A stretch of DNA of 7,246 nucleotides from Candidatus Latescibacterota bacterium (GCA_030669445.1 DAOVDP010000053.1:1-7246), one strand, 5' to 3'; positions 1 through 6,946 are shown, numbered from the stretch's first letter. A program made the numbers and translations. The notes: a model not told the origin generated them from the sequence alone.

Positions 1-2
1 CA

Positions 3-233
3 CTAGTGCGGCTGACTGAGGCCATTGAGCCTGACACCGAGGCCGGTGAACCTCCAATCTTGCCTGTGATCGAGCGGTTCCGCCCTGTCGGCTCTACCTC
101 TGAGGTGCTCTTTCGCACCGTACGGCCTGCCGTCGGCACCACAAAAAGCCATGTCAACCATGCGGTGTTGGATGTCCCCAAGTAGGAGCACAGTGCGGCC
201 TTTCAATTGGAGCGGATGCCGGAGACAGTCTGA
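3..233 (+). pseudogene. 3' remnant of a DEAD/DEAH-type restriction endonuclease-like gene, broken by an in-frame TAG
   Basis: The frame starting at base 3 is open for 60 codons to a TAG at 183-185, continues in the same frame for 15 codons, and meets TGA at 231-233. Key segments are FRPVGSTSEVLFRTVRP and TTKSHVNHAVLDVPK before the TAG, and EHSAAFQLERMPETV after it. From memory, large helicase/restriction proteins annotated BPTD_3080 family carry a segment like GST-EV-F-T-(X)-KSHVN-VV-D-(X)-WE-SAA near their C-terminus. The TAG sits where the Trp (TGG) stands, so a single G-to-A change explains the stop. Similarity ends near 230, before the C-terminal nuclease-like part expected from the family. 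The stretch is GC-richer (36 and 38 of 60 in the first two lines) than the genes downstream. The gene begins outside the window, so the state of its helicase part is unknown. The family assignment rests on recalled motifs, not on a search. Confidence 0.6.
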
Positions 234-250
234 AAATAGATTATTATAAC
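222..250 (+). promoter_or_regulatory. Putative sigma-70 promoter of the gcv operon
   Basis: A -35-like GAGACA (222-227, four of six consensus bases) and a -10-like TATAAC (245-250, five of six) are separated by 17 bases. This predicts a transcript start near 257, just ahead of the riboswitch. The -35 box lies inside the last codons of the restriction-like remnant. It is the best match in the short gap, but the -35 box is only moderate and the start site is inferred. Confidence 0.5.
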
Positions 251-258
251 AAGATATT

Positions 259-430
259 TTCCGGATGAAGGCTATCGGAGAGACCGCCTCAGAGGCGGCA
301 CCGAAGAGGCAAGGCCAACTCGCGGTCGAAACTTTCAGGTAAAACGGACGGTAGCCGGACGGAACCTCTGGAGAGAGTCTTTAAATAGGCCACCAAAGGG
401 GTAATCTCTCAGGTGAAAGGACAGGGGGGG
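259..430 (+). promoter_or_regulatory. Tandem (two-aptamer) glycine riboswitch
   Basis: Two glycine aptamers lie in series in the gcvT leader. Aptamer I spans about 271-355. Its P1 pairs GCTATC (271-276) with GGTAGC (350-355), and it contains GGAGAG (277-282), a CCGCC/GGCGG hairpin (284-298), ACCGAAGAGGCAA (300-312) and TTTCAGG (333-339). Aptamer II spans about 365-427. Its P1 pairs CCTCT (365-369) with AGGGG (423-427), and it contains GGAGAG (370-375) and the highly conserved ATCTCTCAGG (404-413) followed by GAAAGGACAG. The 5' TCCG (260-263) can pair with linker CGGA (360-363) across a GATGA/CCGGA internal loop, matching the leader-linker kink-turn known for tandem glycine riboswitches. Position ahead of gcvT is the classic context. 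The P1 strand of aptamer II overlaps the terminator stem, so glycine binding should allow read-through (an ON switch). Confidence 0.93.
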
Positions 431-463
431 ACAATTTTGACCCTGCTGTCCTTTTGTATTTTT
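416..463 (+). terminator. Riboswitch-controlled intrinsic terminator
   Basis: AAAGGACAG (416-424) pairs perfectly with CTGTCCTTT (446-454). G425-G428 can extend the stem with CCCT (441-444), leaving G445 bulged and a 12-base loop. The stem leads into a T-rich run (452-463, TTTTGTATTTTT). The left arm uses conserved aptamer II bases and its 3' P1 strand, so terminator and ligand-bound aptamer exclude each other. The gcvT start lies 43 bases beyond the T-run. Confidence 0.85.
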
Positions 464-506
464 CACAGTTTTCCGGTTCATTCTTGAACGACCAAGGAGC
501 AGAGCT

Positions 507-1625
507 ATGCTAAAGATCACTGCCCTACACCAGATTCACCTGAGCCTGGGGGCGCGGATGATCCAGTTCGCCGGCTGGCAGATGCCCCTCCAGTACACCA
601 GCATCCCGGAAGAGCACCGCAGCGTGCGAGAATCCGCCGGCCTATTTGACCTTTCCCATATGGGCGAAATAAGATTGCAGGGCAAAGGGGTTTTTCACTC
701 AGTGCAACGGCTGGTTACCAACGACCTTGCGCACCTGAACCCCGGAGAAGTATTGTACACTCCTATGTGCAACTCCCAGGGCGGCATCGTAGATGACCTG
801 CTGGTCTACAGAACAGACCAGGAGGATTTCCTGCTGGTGGTGAACGCCGCCAACACAGAAAAGGACTACGCCTGGATCGAGAAACAGGGTAGGGGAGAGG
901 CAAAGGTGGAAAACCTAACCGACGAATTTTCCCTTATCGCCCTCCAGGGCCCCAGAGCAGAGGAGATCTTAACAGAACTGACCGATCTGAATCTCTCTCA
1001 ACTTCTTTATTACCATTTCACTCAGGCAAGGGTGAAGGGTGTGAACGCCCTGCTGTCGCGCACCGGCTATACCGGGGAAGACGGTTTTGAGCTTTGCCTT
1101 GTTTCCCAGGAGGCAGCGAAGCTGTGGAACGCTCTTTTGCGGGCGGGAAAGCCCTATGGACTTAAACCGATAGGCCTGGGAGCACGAGACACCCTGAGAT
1201 TGGAGATGGGATACCGACTCCACGGCAATGATATCGACGAAACCACCTCGCCTTTTGAGGCAGCACTGGGCTGGACAGTCAAACTGAGCAAGGGCGATTT
1301 CATCGGCAGAGAAGCCCTGGAAGAGCAGACAAAGGAGGGCATAAGACGGAAGCTGATTGGATTCCAGATGGAGAGCAGAATAGCTCCCCGGAAAGGATAT
1401 GCCCTTTTTGTCAAAGAGCTCAAGATCGGAGAGGTGACCAGCGGGTCTTTCTCTCCCACCCTCCAGAAGGGGATCGGCTTAGGATATGTAGACCTACAGC
1501 ATACCTCCCCTGGCAGTAGCATCTCAGTGGGAATAAGAGGTGAAAACTACCCGGCGAGAATTGTCCCGCTGCCTTTTCTTACACCACGAATTAACCGGAT
1601 AGGTCGGCCATGCATGCAAAAATAA
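507..1625 (+). CDS. gcvT: Aminomethyltransferase (glycine cleavage T-protein)
   Basis: T-protein takes the aminomethyl group from the lipoyl arm of GcvH, transfers its carbon to tetrahydrofolate to give 5,10-methylene-THF, and releases ammonia in the cytoplasm. The product is 372 residues. Visible family segments are MIQFAGWQMPLQY (18-30), LFDLSHMGEI (46-55), GGIVDDLLVYR (92-102, with the conserved catalytic/folate-binding Asp), LVVNAANTEKDYAWI (110-124), LIALQGPR (143-150), LSRTGYTGEDGFEL (183-196), GARDTLRLEMGYRLHG (225-240), LGWTVKLSKGDFIGREAL (254-271) and TSGSFSPTL (311-319). The start is ATG 507 with AAGGAG at 494-499, seven bases upstream. The last ~14 residues, after PLPF, run past the usual end of the family. 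This is the first gene of the operon. Its stop codon abuts the gcvH ribosome binding site, which suggests coupled translation. Confidence 0.97.
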   Translation: MLKITALHQIHLSLGARMIQFAGWQMPLQYTSIPEEHRSVRESAGLFDLSHMGEIRLQGKGVFHSVQRLVTNDLAHLNPGEVLYTPMCNSQGGIVDDLLVYRTDQEDFLLVVNAANTEKDYAWIEKQGRGEAKVENLTDEFSLIALQGPRAEEILTELTDLNLSQLLYYHFTQARVKGVNALLSRTGYTGEDGFELCLVSQEAAKLWNALLRAGKPYGLKPIGLGARDTLRLEMGYRLHGNDIDETTSPFEAALGWTVKLSKGDFIGREALEEQTKEGIRRKLIGFQMESRIAPRKGYALFVKELKIGEVTSGSFSPTLQKGIGLGYVDLQHTSPGSSISVGIRGENYPARIVPLPFLTPRINRIGRPCMQK

Positions 1626-1637
1626 AGGAGGAACCCG

Positions 1638-2030
1638 ATGTACCCAGAAGGACTCAAATACGCCAAGACCCATGAGTGGTTGAAGGTAGAGGACAATGAA
1701 GGAAAAGTGGGAATAACCTACTATGCCCAGGACCACCTGGGTGATATTACCTTTGTCGAGCTTCCCCAAGTGGGAGCGGAATTAATCAAAGGCAAGAGCT
1801 TTGGCACAGTGGAATCGTTCAAGGCGGTCTCTGAGTTCTATGCCCCCGTCAGTGGCAAAGTGGTCCAGGTAAATAAGGGGTTGAGGGATAATCCAGAGTT
1901 ACTCAACCAGGACCCTTACGGTCAAGGGTGGATCTTAGTGGTAGAGATTGCTAATCCTGCGGAAATGGAAGAGCTTCTGAGTCCCGGCGACTACGAGCAA
2001 TGGGTGAAGCAGCAGGAGGAGGTGGAATAA
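1638..2030 (+). CDS. gcvH: Glycine cleavage system H protein (lipoyl carrier)
   Basis: GcvH is the small cytoplasmic carrier that moves the aminomethyl intermediate between P-, T- and L-proteins on a lipoyl group. The 130-residue length is typical. The N-terminus YAKTHEWLKVED, the segment VGITYYAQDHLGDITFVELP (24-43) and GTVESFKAVSEFYAPVSG (56-73) are diagnostic. Lys62 in VESFKAVS is the lipoylation site; Phe61 stands where Val or another small residue is commoner. The C-terminal part has NQDPYGQGWILVV. An excellent ribosome site AAAGGAGG (1624-1631) overlaps the gcvT stop and lies six bases before the ATG. It is the only lipoyl-domain protein in the window and so the likely target of the LipM encoded downstream. 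Confidence 0.97.
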   Translation: MYPEGLKYAKTHEWLKVEDNEGKVGITYYAQDHLGDITFVELPQVGAELIKGKSFGTVESFKAVSEFYAPVSGKVVQVNKGLRDNPELLNQDPYGQGWILVVEIANPAEMEELLSPGDYEQWVKQQEEVE

Positions 2031-2031
2031 G

Positions 2032-3381
2032 ATGCACTACATTCCCAACACCGACGGGGATCGAATAGAGATGCTCCAGGCCATCGGTTTGGCCAGTGTG
2101 GATGAGCTTTTCTCTGATATCCCAGCTCAGGTGAGAATCAACGCTCCCCTAAAGCTGCCTTCTGCTTTTTCTGAGCTGGAACTGTTAGAGCACGCTCGCC
2201 AACTGGGTGCTGAGAACGCAAACATAGACGATTATGTTTGCTTCCGGGGAGCAGGCGCCTACGATCATTTCATCCCCAGCGTGGTGAAGCAGATAGTCTC
2301 CAGGGCGGAATTTTACACCTCCTATACTCCTTACCAGGCGGAGATAAGCCAGGGAACACTACAGGCCATCTATGAGTACCAGACTCTGATCTGCCAGCTC
2401 ACCGGGATGGAGGTATCCAATGCCTCGATGTACGATGGAGCCTCTGCCTTAGCTGAAGCGGTTCTTATGAGCTGTCGGGTAACCGGCAGAGATAGGTTAC
2501 TTCTCTCCCAAACCCTTCATCCTGAATATCGGCAGGTGGTGAAGGCCTACCTTCAGGGAATCTCTGTAGAGGCCGTGGAGATACCCTATGCTTCAGGTCT
2601 GACAGACTTAGACTGGCTAAAAAAAGAACTGAACGACCGGGTGGCCGCGGTAGTGGTCCAGCACCCGAATTTCTTTGGTCTGCTGGAGGAGGTGGACGAG
2701 ATCTCCCAGATAGCCCATCGGGTAGGGGCGTTGTTTGTGGTAAGCGTAGATCCTATCTCTCTGGGGATTCTACAGCCCCCAGGGACTTACGAAGCAGACA
2801 TTGCCGTGGGAGAGGGACAGGTCCTGGGCAACGAGATGTGTTTTGGAGGGCCTTACCTGGGTTTTTTTGCCACCAGAGAGCGATTCGTGCGCAATATGCC
2901 CGGTCGATTGGTGGGGGCAACGACCGACTCCGAGGGTAGACGGGGCTTTGTACTCACCCTGCAGACCAGAGAACAACACATCCGTCGGGTAAAGGCCACC
3001 TCCAATATCTGCTCCAACGAATCCTTAAATGCCTTAGCTGCTGCTGTCTACTTGACAGCCCTGGGAAAAGAAGGCCTGCGGAAAGTCGCCTTGCTCTGCC
3101 TGAGAAAGGCCCACTACGCCTGGAGAGAAACCGCGAAACTGAACGGATTTTCCCCCCTTTTTTCCGGGACTTTCTTCAAAGAGTTCAGCGTCAATTGCCC
3201 TACTTCTCCCCCAAAGATCAATCAGGTACTCTTAAGGCAAAAGATAATCGGCGGGTTAGAACTGAAAGGATCCTATCCCGAACACGAAAACGGGCTTCTG
3301 GTCTGTGTTACCGAGAAACGGACAAAGGAACAGATAGACGAGTTCGTTGAGTCGCTGAGGAAGATTGGAGAAGAGCAATGA
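2032..3381 (+). CDS. gcvPA: Glycine dehydrogenase (decarboxylating) subunit 1
   Basis: This is the N-terminal half of the split P-protein. With GcvPB it forms the PLP enzyme that decarboxylates glycine and attaches the aminomethyl group to lipoyl-GcvH. The 449-residue length is normal for the subunit. Recognisable segments are [15 protein letters not shown] (71-85), [18 protein letters not shown] (94-111), [14 protein letters not shown] (130-143), [33 protein letters not shown] and [20 protein letters not shown]. The PLP lysine is in the partner subunit, as expected for the split form. The ATG lies one base after the gcvH stop; its AGGAGGAGG ribosome site is inside the end of gcvH (about 2014-2022). 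The gene overlaps gcvPB by four bases (ATGA), which fits coupled synthesis of the two subunits. Confidence 0.97.
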   Translation: MHYIPNTDGDRIEMLQAIGLASVDELFSDIPAQVRINAPLKLPSAFSELELLEHARQLGAENANIDDYVCFRGAGAYDHFIPSVVKQIVSRAEFYTSYTPYQAEISQGTLQAIYEYQTLICQLTGMEVSNASMYDGASALAEAVLMSCRVTGRDRLLLSQTLHPEYRQVVKAYLQGISVEAVEIPYASGLTDLDWLKKELNDRVAAVVVQHPNFFGLLEEVDEISQIAHRVGALFVVSVDPISLGILQPPGTYEADIAVGEGQVLGNEMCFGGPYLGFFATRERFVRNMPGRLVGATTDSEGRRGFVLTLQTREQHIRRVKATSNICSNESLNALAAAVYLTALGKEGLRKVALLCLRKAHYAWRETAKLNGFSPLFSGTFFKEFSVNCPTSPPKINQVLLRQKIIGGLELKGSYPEHENGLLVCVTEKRTKEQIDEFVESLRKIGEEQ

Positions 3382-4811
3382 GAGAAAAGTTGGTTTTTGA
3401 GATAAGCAAGAAGGGTAGGGTAGGAGTCTCACTGCCCCGATGCGATGTTCCGGAAGAGGAGCCGGAAAGGCTTATCCCTGAGCGATGCCTTCGCAAGGAC
3501 CTGCCTCTGCCCGAATTAAGTGAACCGGAGATAATCAGACATTTCACCCGGCTCTCACAGCTAAACTACGCCGTGGATACTGGTTTCTACCCCTTGGGTT
3601 CTTGCACTATGAAGTACAATCCCAGGGTGAATGAGGAGATAGCCTCGCTTCCCGGATTGGCCCGACTTCACCCTTACCAGCCGGAGGAGCTCTGTCAGGG
3701 GGCCTTGCGGTTGATGTACGAGCTGGGGGAGTATCTGGCTCAGATAGGGGGGATGGATGCGGTCACTCTGCAGCCGGCGGCCGGCGCCCACGGCGAGCTT
3801 ACCGGGATGCTCATTATTCGGGCCTATTTCCTGTCCAAGGGCCAGAAACGCCACAAGGTAATCATTCCTGACTCTGCCCACGGTACCAATCCAGCCAGCG
3901 CTGCCCTCTGCGGTTATCAGGCTGTAGAGGTTAAGTCCGATAAAAAAGGATGTGTGGATATAGGAGAGCTCAACAAGCTGGTAGATGACGATGTGGCTGC
4001 CATTATGCTCACCAATCCCAACACTTTGGGATTGTTCGAGGGAAATATCCTGGAAATAGCCGCCATAGTTCATCGGGCCGGAGGGCTGCTCTATTGTGAC
4101 GGAGCCAATCTGAATGCCCTTTTGGGTGTGGCTCGCCCGGGAGATATGGGATTTGATCTGCTTCATTTTAACCTCCACAAAACCTTCTCCACCCCTCACG
4201 GTGGGGGAGGACCCGGCTCAGGTCCGCTGGGAGTAAAGAAAGCCCTGGCACCGTTTCTGCCTGTACCGCTGGTGGTCAAACAGGGCAAGCGTTACCTCCT
4301 TAACTACAACTGTCTCCTCTCAATAGGCAAAGTGAGGAGTTTCTACGGCAACTTCGGGGTACTGGTCAAGGCCTATGCCTATCTGCTCAGTTTAGGGTCA
4401 GAGGGACTCCGTCAGGTGGCAGAAAACGCCGTGCTCAATGCCAATTATCTTATGAACAGGTTCAAGGATCACTATCACCTGCCCTATGACCGCATTTGTA
4501 AACACGAGTTTGTCCTCTCGGGAGCAAGGCAGAAAAAAAGGGGAATCAGGGCCCTTGATATCGCCAAGCGCCTCATTGACTATGGTTTTCATCCTCCTAC
4601 CATCTACTTTCCCCTAATTGTGAATGAGGCCTTGATGATTGAGCCCACGGAGACGGAGTCGAGACAGACCTTAGACCGTTTTGCCGATGCACTGATAAAG
4701 ATAGCCGGGGAGGATGTGAAGACGCTCAAATCTGCTCCTCACCACACCCCTGTGGGACGGTTAGACGAGGCGGCTGCGGCCAGAGAGCCTAATCTGAGGT
4801 GGAAGAAATGA
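3378..4811 (+). CDS. gcvPB: Glycine dehydrogenase (decarboxylating) subunit 2
   Basis: This is the PLP-bearing half of split P-protein, 477 residues, of usual length. Diagnostic segments are [17 protein letters not shown] (70-86), [20 protein letters not shown] (131-150), [14 protein letters not shown] (163-176), [11 protein letters not shown] (211-221), [12 protein letters not shown] (239-250) and [18 protein letters not shown] (263-280). Lys268 in [14 protein letters not shown] is the PLP Schiff-base lysine. The C-terminus has the usual [18 protein letters not shown] and [18 protein letters not shown]. The start ATG overlaps the gcvPA stop; GGAG at 3367-3370 is a suitable ribosome site. The 3' end overlaps lipM by four bases. 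Confidence 0.97.
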   Translation: MREKLVFEISKKGRVGVSLPRCDVPEEEPERLIPERCLRKDLPLPELSEPEIIRHFTRLSQLNYAVDTGFYPLGSCTMKYNPRVNEEIASLPGLARLHPYQPEELCQGALRLMYELGEYLAQIGGMDAVTLQPAAGAHGELTGMLIIRAYFLSKGQKRHKVIIPDSAHGTNPASAALCGYQAVEVKSDKKGCVDIGELNKLVDDDVAAIMLTNPNTLGLFEGNILEIAAIVHRAGGLLYCDGANLNALLGVARPGDMGFDLLHFNLHKTFSTPHGGGGPGSGPLGVKKALAPFLPVPLVVKQGKRYLLNYNCLLSIGKVRSFYGNFGVLVKAYAYLLSLGSEGLRQVAENAVLNANYLMNRFKDHYHLPYDRICKHEFVLSGARQKKRGIRALDIAKRLIDYGFHPPTIYFPLIVNEALMIEPTETESRQTLDRFADALIKIAGEDVKTLKSAPHHTPVGRLDEAAAAREPNLRWKK

Positions 4812-5623
4812 AATGGCGTCTATTAGAAACTGGTTTCTGTGGAGCAGCCTTTAATATGGCGGTGGATGAGGCGATTCTGCTTAGCTGTATCCAGGGAGAG
4901 GCACCTCCTACCCTCAGGTTTTACGGCTGGAGGCCAGCGGCAGTCTCGGTGGGCTATTTCCAGAGTATGCTCAAAGAGGTGGATGTGGAGGCTTGTAAGA
5001 GAGTGGGTATAGACTATGTTCGCCGTCCTACGGGGGGAAGGGCGGTGCTGCACGATGTAGAACTTACCTACAGTGTGGTAATACCGGTGGGAACACCACC
5101 CTTACCTGAGGGACTGGTAGGCTCCTATCGGGTGATCAGTGAGGCAATCCAAGAGGGGTTGAAAGTTCTTGGGGTAGAGGCGACGATAGTTTCGTCGAAA
5201 TCAGGAAATAGAGCCAGAGCGGGCTCGGCTGCCTGTTTCAGCATCTCTTCCCGGTATGAGCTTGCCGTCGGTGGCAGGAAAATCGTGGGCAGTGCCCAGT
5301 TTCGCCGGGGAAAGACTGTCTTACAGCACGGGTCCATTCCCCTTCATTTAAACATAGATAGGCTGTTCACCGTACTGAGAACGCCTGTAGCTGAGCAGAA
5401 GAGCTGTTTGATCCAACAGGCCCAGGAGAGGATGACAGGCTTGAATCAGGTTCTTGGCCGGACAGTAACCTTCGCTGAGTTTGCCCGAGCATTGAAAACA
5501 GGGTGGGAGAGGAGGTTTGAAACGGAACTGGTTCCGGGAGAGCTTTCTCCTCAGGAGAAGGAACGTTCGGAGAAGCTGACCAGAGAGAAATACTCCAGCC
5601 GGGAGTGGAATTTCTTGAGATAG
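4808..5623 (+). CDS. lipM: Octanoyltransferase LipM (biotin/lipoate A/B ligase family)
   Basis: LipM moves octanoate from acyl carrier protein onto the lipoyl-domain lysine, first of all GcvH; LipA then inserts the sulfurs. I place the start at ATG 4808, not the in-frame GTG at 4799. The ATG gives an ATGA overlap with gcvPB, has GAGGTGG (4796-4802) five bases upstream, and yields the family N-terminus MKWRLLETG. The product is 271 residues, close to known LipM (about 278). Motifs are [10 protein letters not shown] (15-24), [18 protein letters not shown] (72-89), [11 protein letters not shown] (141-151), [10 protein letters not shown] (155-164) and LQHGSIPL (172-179). Cys143 matches the acyl-carrying cysteine of LipM, and Lys158 the conserved lysine. 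[11 protein letters not shown] and the Cys favour LipM over the ATP-using lipoate ligase LplA (RR-SGGGAVYHD). LipL-type amidotransferase activity is less likely but cannot be excluded. Being last in the gcv operon fits GcvH as substrate. Confidence 0.85.
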   Translation: MKWRLLETGFCGAAFNMAVDEAILLSCIQGEAPPTLRFYGWRPAAVSVGYFQSMLKEVDVEACKRVGIDYVRRPTGGRAVLHDVELTYSVVIPVGTPPLPEGLVGSYRVISEAIQEGLKVLGVEATIVSSKSGNRARAGSAACFSISSRYELAVGGRKIVGSAQFRRGKTVLQHGSIPLHLNIDRLFTVLRTPVAEQKSCLIQQAQERMTGLNQVLGRTVTFAEFARALKTGWERRFETELVPGELSPQEKERSEKLTREKYSSREWNFLR

Positions 5624-5687
5624 GGTGTATAAGCACCTCACTTCTCTATAATTCAGCTGGATGAGTGTTTTCAGAAACTGATAGGCG

Positions 5688-5708
5688 AGATTTTTTTTGG
5701 AAAAATCT
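5688..5708 (+). terminator. Weak A/T hairpin downstream of lipM
   Basis: AGATTTTT (5688-5695) and AAAAATCT (5701-5708) form a perfect 8-bp stem with a TTTGG loop. The stem is almost all A-T, and no T-run follows on the + strand, so it is a poor intrinsic terminator. It may act only with protein factors or have no function. It lies 11 bases before the -35 box of the next promoter. Confidence 0.2.
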
Positions 5709-5719
5709 TCAAAAAAGAC

Positions 5720-5747
5720 TTGACAGGATAGAGAGACTCTATATATT
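5720..5747 (+). promoter_or_regulatory. Strong-looking sigma-70 promoter
   Basis: A perfect -35 TTGACA (5720-5725) is followed after 16 bases by TATATT (5742-5747, five of six consensus bases) in AT-rich surroundings. The predicted transcript start is near 5754, about 12 bases before the AGGAGG of the small reading frame. It is the best promoter match in the window and would drive the spacer and perhaps the DUF362 gene. Confidence 0.65.
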
Positions 5748-5774
5748 TGCATAGAACAAAAGAACAGGAGGAAA

Positions 5775-5822
5775 ATGTTGAAGAAGTTTTGGGCTGCAAA
5801 TAGAAGCTTATTCAGGAATTAA
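5775..5822 (+). CDS. Possible 15-residue leader peptide
   Basis: The frame ATG to TAA encodes MLKKFWAANRSLFRN. AGGAGG (5766-5771) lies three bases before the ATG, somewhat close, and six bases before an in-frame TTG at 5778. The frame sits about 20 bases after the predicted start of the promoter at 5720-5747 and is followed by hairpin-forming sequence, an arrangement seen in attenuator leaders. The peptide has no run of one amino acid that would point to a regulated pathway. After TAA the same frame stays open to TAA at 5919-5921, so it could instead be a broken 48-codon gene. I recognise no homologue. Coding status is inferred only from the ribosome site and promoter. Confidence 0.3.
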   Translation: MLKKFWAANRSLFRN

Positions 5823-5837
5823 ATAGATTGTAGTTCG

Positions 5838-5864
5838 AGAAGCAATTTGGGCAAAGACGCTTCT
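5838..5864 (+). repeat. Short inverted repeat in the spacer
   Basis: AGAAGC (5838-5843) and GCTTCT (5859-5864) can form a 6-bp stem with a 15-base loop. It sits between the 15-codon frame and the larger inverted repeat. On its own it is modest and may be chance. Confidence 0.3.
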
Positions 5865-5872
5865 TTGAAAGT

Positions 5873-5942
5873 AGAAGGCCAACCAAAAACGATAGCTTAT
5901 CCAAAACATTTTATGAAATAAAGGGCTTTTGGTTGGCCTTCT
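5873..5942. repeat. Perfect 16-bp inverted repeat, possible terminator or attenuator
   Basis: AGAAGGCCAACCAAAA (5873-5888) is exactly complementary to TTTTGGTTGGCCTTCT (5927-5942), with a 38-base AT-rich loop. The helix has a GGCCAACC core and is too long and exact to be likely by chance in this spacer. Only TTCT with another T follows the stem core on the + strand, and a similar TTCT on the - strand, so a classic U-run is missing. It may be a weak bidirectional terminator, an attenuator hairpin for the transcript starting near 5754, or the ends of a tiny mobile or palindromic element. I saw no second copy in the window. Confidence 0.6.
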
Positions 5943-6032
5943 TGCACATAGACTTTATTTTCTTCCTTAAACGCTGGGATATATCAGAGTGGAGAACTCG
6001 AGGAACAATAAGAGCCTGCTCAATACCGGTTA

Positions 6033-6041
6033 TGTTACAAT
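6033..6041 (+). promoter_or_regulatory. Possible extended -10 promoter for the DUF362 gene
   Basis: TGTTACAAT fits an extended -10 (TGnTATAAT with one mismatch). No -35-like box is present at 16-18 bases upstream. The predicted start near 6048 would leave a leader of about 29 bases carrying GGAAGGAAG ahead of ATG 6077. The call is tentative; the gene could equally be read from the promoter at 5720-5747. Confidence 0.3.
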
Positions 6042-6076
6042 CGATAGAATCCTTCAGTGGAAGGAAGCGGAAAATC

Positions 6077-6946
6077 ATGGCTAATTCTGTCGTTGCTGTG
6101 AAGAAAGGAGAAGACGGTAGAATGTTGGCTTATGAGGCCTTGGGAGAAATCGAGGCAGATAGGATTTTATCTGGAAGCAAGAGGGTCCTTATAAAACCAA
6201 ATATTACTGCCGATATGCCGGCTTCAACTGGAGTAACTACTCACCCTTCTATGGTTGAAGGGACACTGCAATTTATGAAGGACATCGGGGTAGTAACGGA
6301 TGTGATTGTTGGAGAAGGAGGATCCTGCGATATTACGAAAGTCTCTGACAGATTTGGTTTTTTTGATATTGCCAAAAAATACCAGGCGAGATTGGTTGAT
6401 TTTAACAGAGACGAAGAGATTTTTCTCCCCGTTCCTAATCCACTGGCGATAGGACGGTTTGGGATTGCAAAGACAGTAACGGAGTGTGATTGCATCATCA
6501 ATTTACCGTGTTTAAAGGTACATACTTCGGAGATTTCTGTCACAATGGCTATGAAAAATATGATGGGTTGTATGGTCCAAAATAGACAGGTGATGCATAG
6601 AGATTTCGATAAGAAGATAATAGACCTTCTGAAGGTTGTAAGGCCGACGCTGAACATCATCGATGGTATTGTCGGCAGGGAAGGAGGAGAAATTGAGGGT
6701 GATCCTGTTGGAGCCAAGGTGATAATAGCAAGCAAAGATTTTGTGGCTGCAGATGCTGTTGGAGCGGCTGTAATGGGGTTTAAGCAAGATGAAGTGGAGT
6801 ATATCAGACTGGCACAGACATATGGTTTTGGAAACGCTGAATTGGAAAACATCGAAATCAAGGGAGCAAGCATTGAGTCGGTAAGAAAACCATTTAAAAG
6901 AGCTCCTCTTAACATGCCAGCCCATTGGTATGATTCGCAATCATAG
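6077..6946 (+). CDS. DUF362 domain-containing protein
   Basis: From ATG 6077 the product is 289 residues. The frame is open back to a TTG at 5933, but that start lies inside the inverted repeat with no ribosome site. ATG 6077 has GGAAGGAAG at 6059-6067 and gives a family-like N-terminus; ATG 6032 is also in frame but lacks a ribosome site. Family-type segments are RVLIKPNI (36-43), ASTGVTTHPSMVEG (49-62), VIVGEGGS (76-83), INLPCLKVHTSEISVTMAMK (141-160), NMMGCM (161-166), RPTLNIIDGIVGREGGEIEG (189-208) and DFVAADAVGAAVMGF (221-235). No signal peptide, membrane segment or CxxCxxC ferredoxin motif is visible, so it is the short form without the iron-sulfur domain found in some relatives. The domain's biochemical role is not established. 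Composition is AT-richer than the gcv genes. The next gene, an RraA-like one, may share its function. Confidence 0.88.
   Translation: MANSVVAVKKGEDGRMLAYEALGEIEADRILSGSKRVLIKPNITADMPASTGVTTHPSMVEGTLQFMKDIGVVTDVIVGEGGSCDITKVSDRFGFFDIAKKYQARLVDFNRDEEIFLPVPNPLAIGRFGIAKTVTECDCIINLPCLKVHTSEISVTMAMKNMMGCMVQNRQVMHRDFDKKIIDLLKVVRPTLNIIDGIVGREGGEIEGDPVGAKVIIASKDFVAADAVGAAVMGFKQDEVEYIRLAQTYGFGNAELENIEIKGASIESVRKPFKRAPLNMPAHWYDSQS

Larger units (their letters stand above)
5624..6076. other. AT-rich spacer between lipM and the DUF362 gene
   Basis: This 453-base stretch has no convincing long gene. It is much more AT-rich than the gcv genes (17 of 60 bases are G/C in 5701-5760). It contains an AT-only-core hairpin, a promoter, a 15-codon reading frame, a long inverted repeat and a weak second promoter, listed separately. 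There is no strong intrinsic terminator right after lipM: GGGTG/CACCT (5624-5637) can form only a short stem with no T-run. Where the gcv transcript ends is therefore not shown. Confidence 0.6.

Noticed and set aside
183..185. TAG read as an amino acid (stop-codon recoding)
   Set aside because: The expected residue is Trp, which is not known to be encoded by UAG, and the frame soon meets TGA and TAG again; a nonsense mutation in a decaying gene is simpler.
3..206. Minus-strand frame of 67 codons at the left edge
   Set aside because: It is antisense to the plus-strand remnant, whose translation gives recognisable family-like segments; the minus frame resembles nothing and has no ribosome site.
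3561..4199. Minus-strand frame of 212 codons
   Set aside because: It lies wholly inside gcvPB, which is unmistakable, and its translation is a shadow with no motifs.
4799..4807. GTG start for lipM three codons upstream
   Set aside because: The ATG at 4808 has the ribosome site GAGGTGG, forms the common ATGA overlap, and gives the family N-terminus; the GTG would sit within that ribosome site.
5647..5652. Perfect TATAAT just after lipM
   Set aside because: No -35-like box at 16-18 bases; the nearest TTGAGA (5615-5620) is 26 bases away, so it is probably chance in AT-rich DNA.
5933..6076. Upstream extension of the DUF362 gene by 48 codons from a TTG
   Set aside because: The TTG is inside the right arm of the inverted repeat, has no ribosome site, and the added residues (hydrophobic then irregular) do not look like the family N-terminus; ATG 6077 is better.
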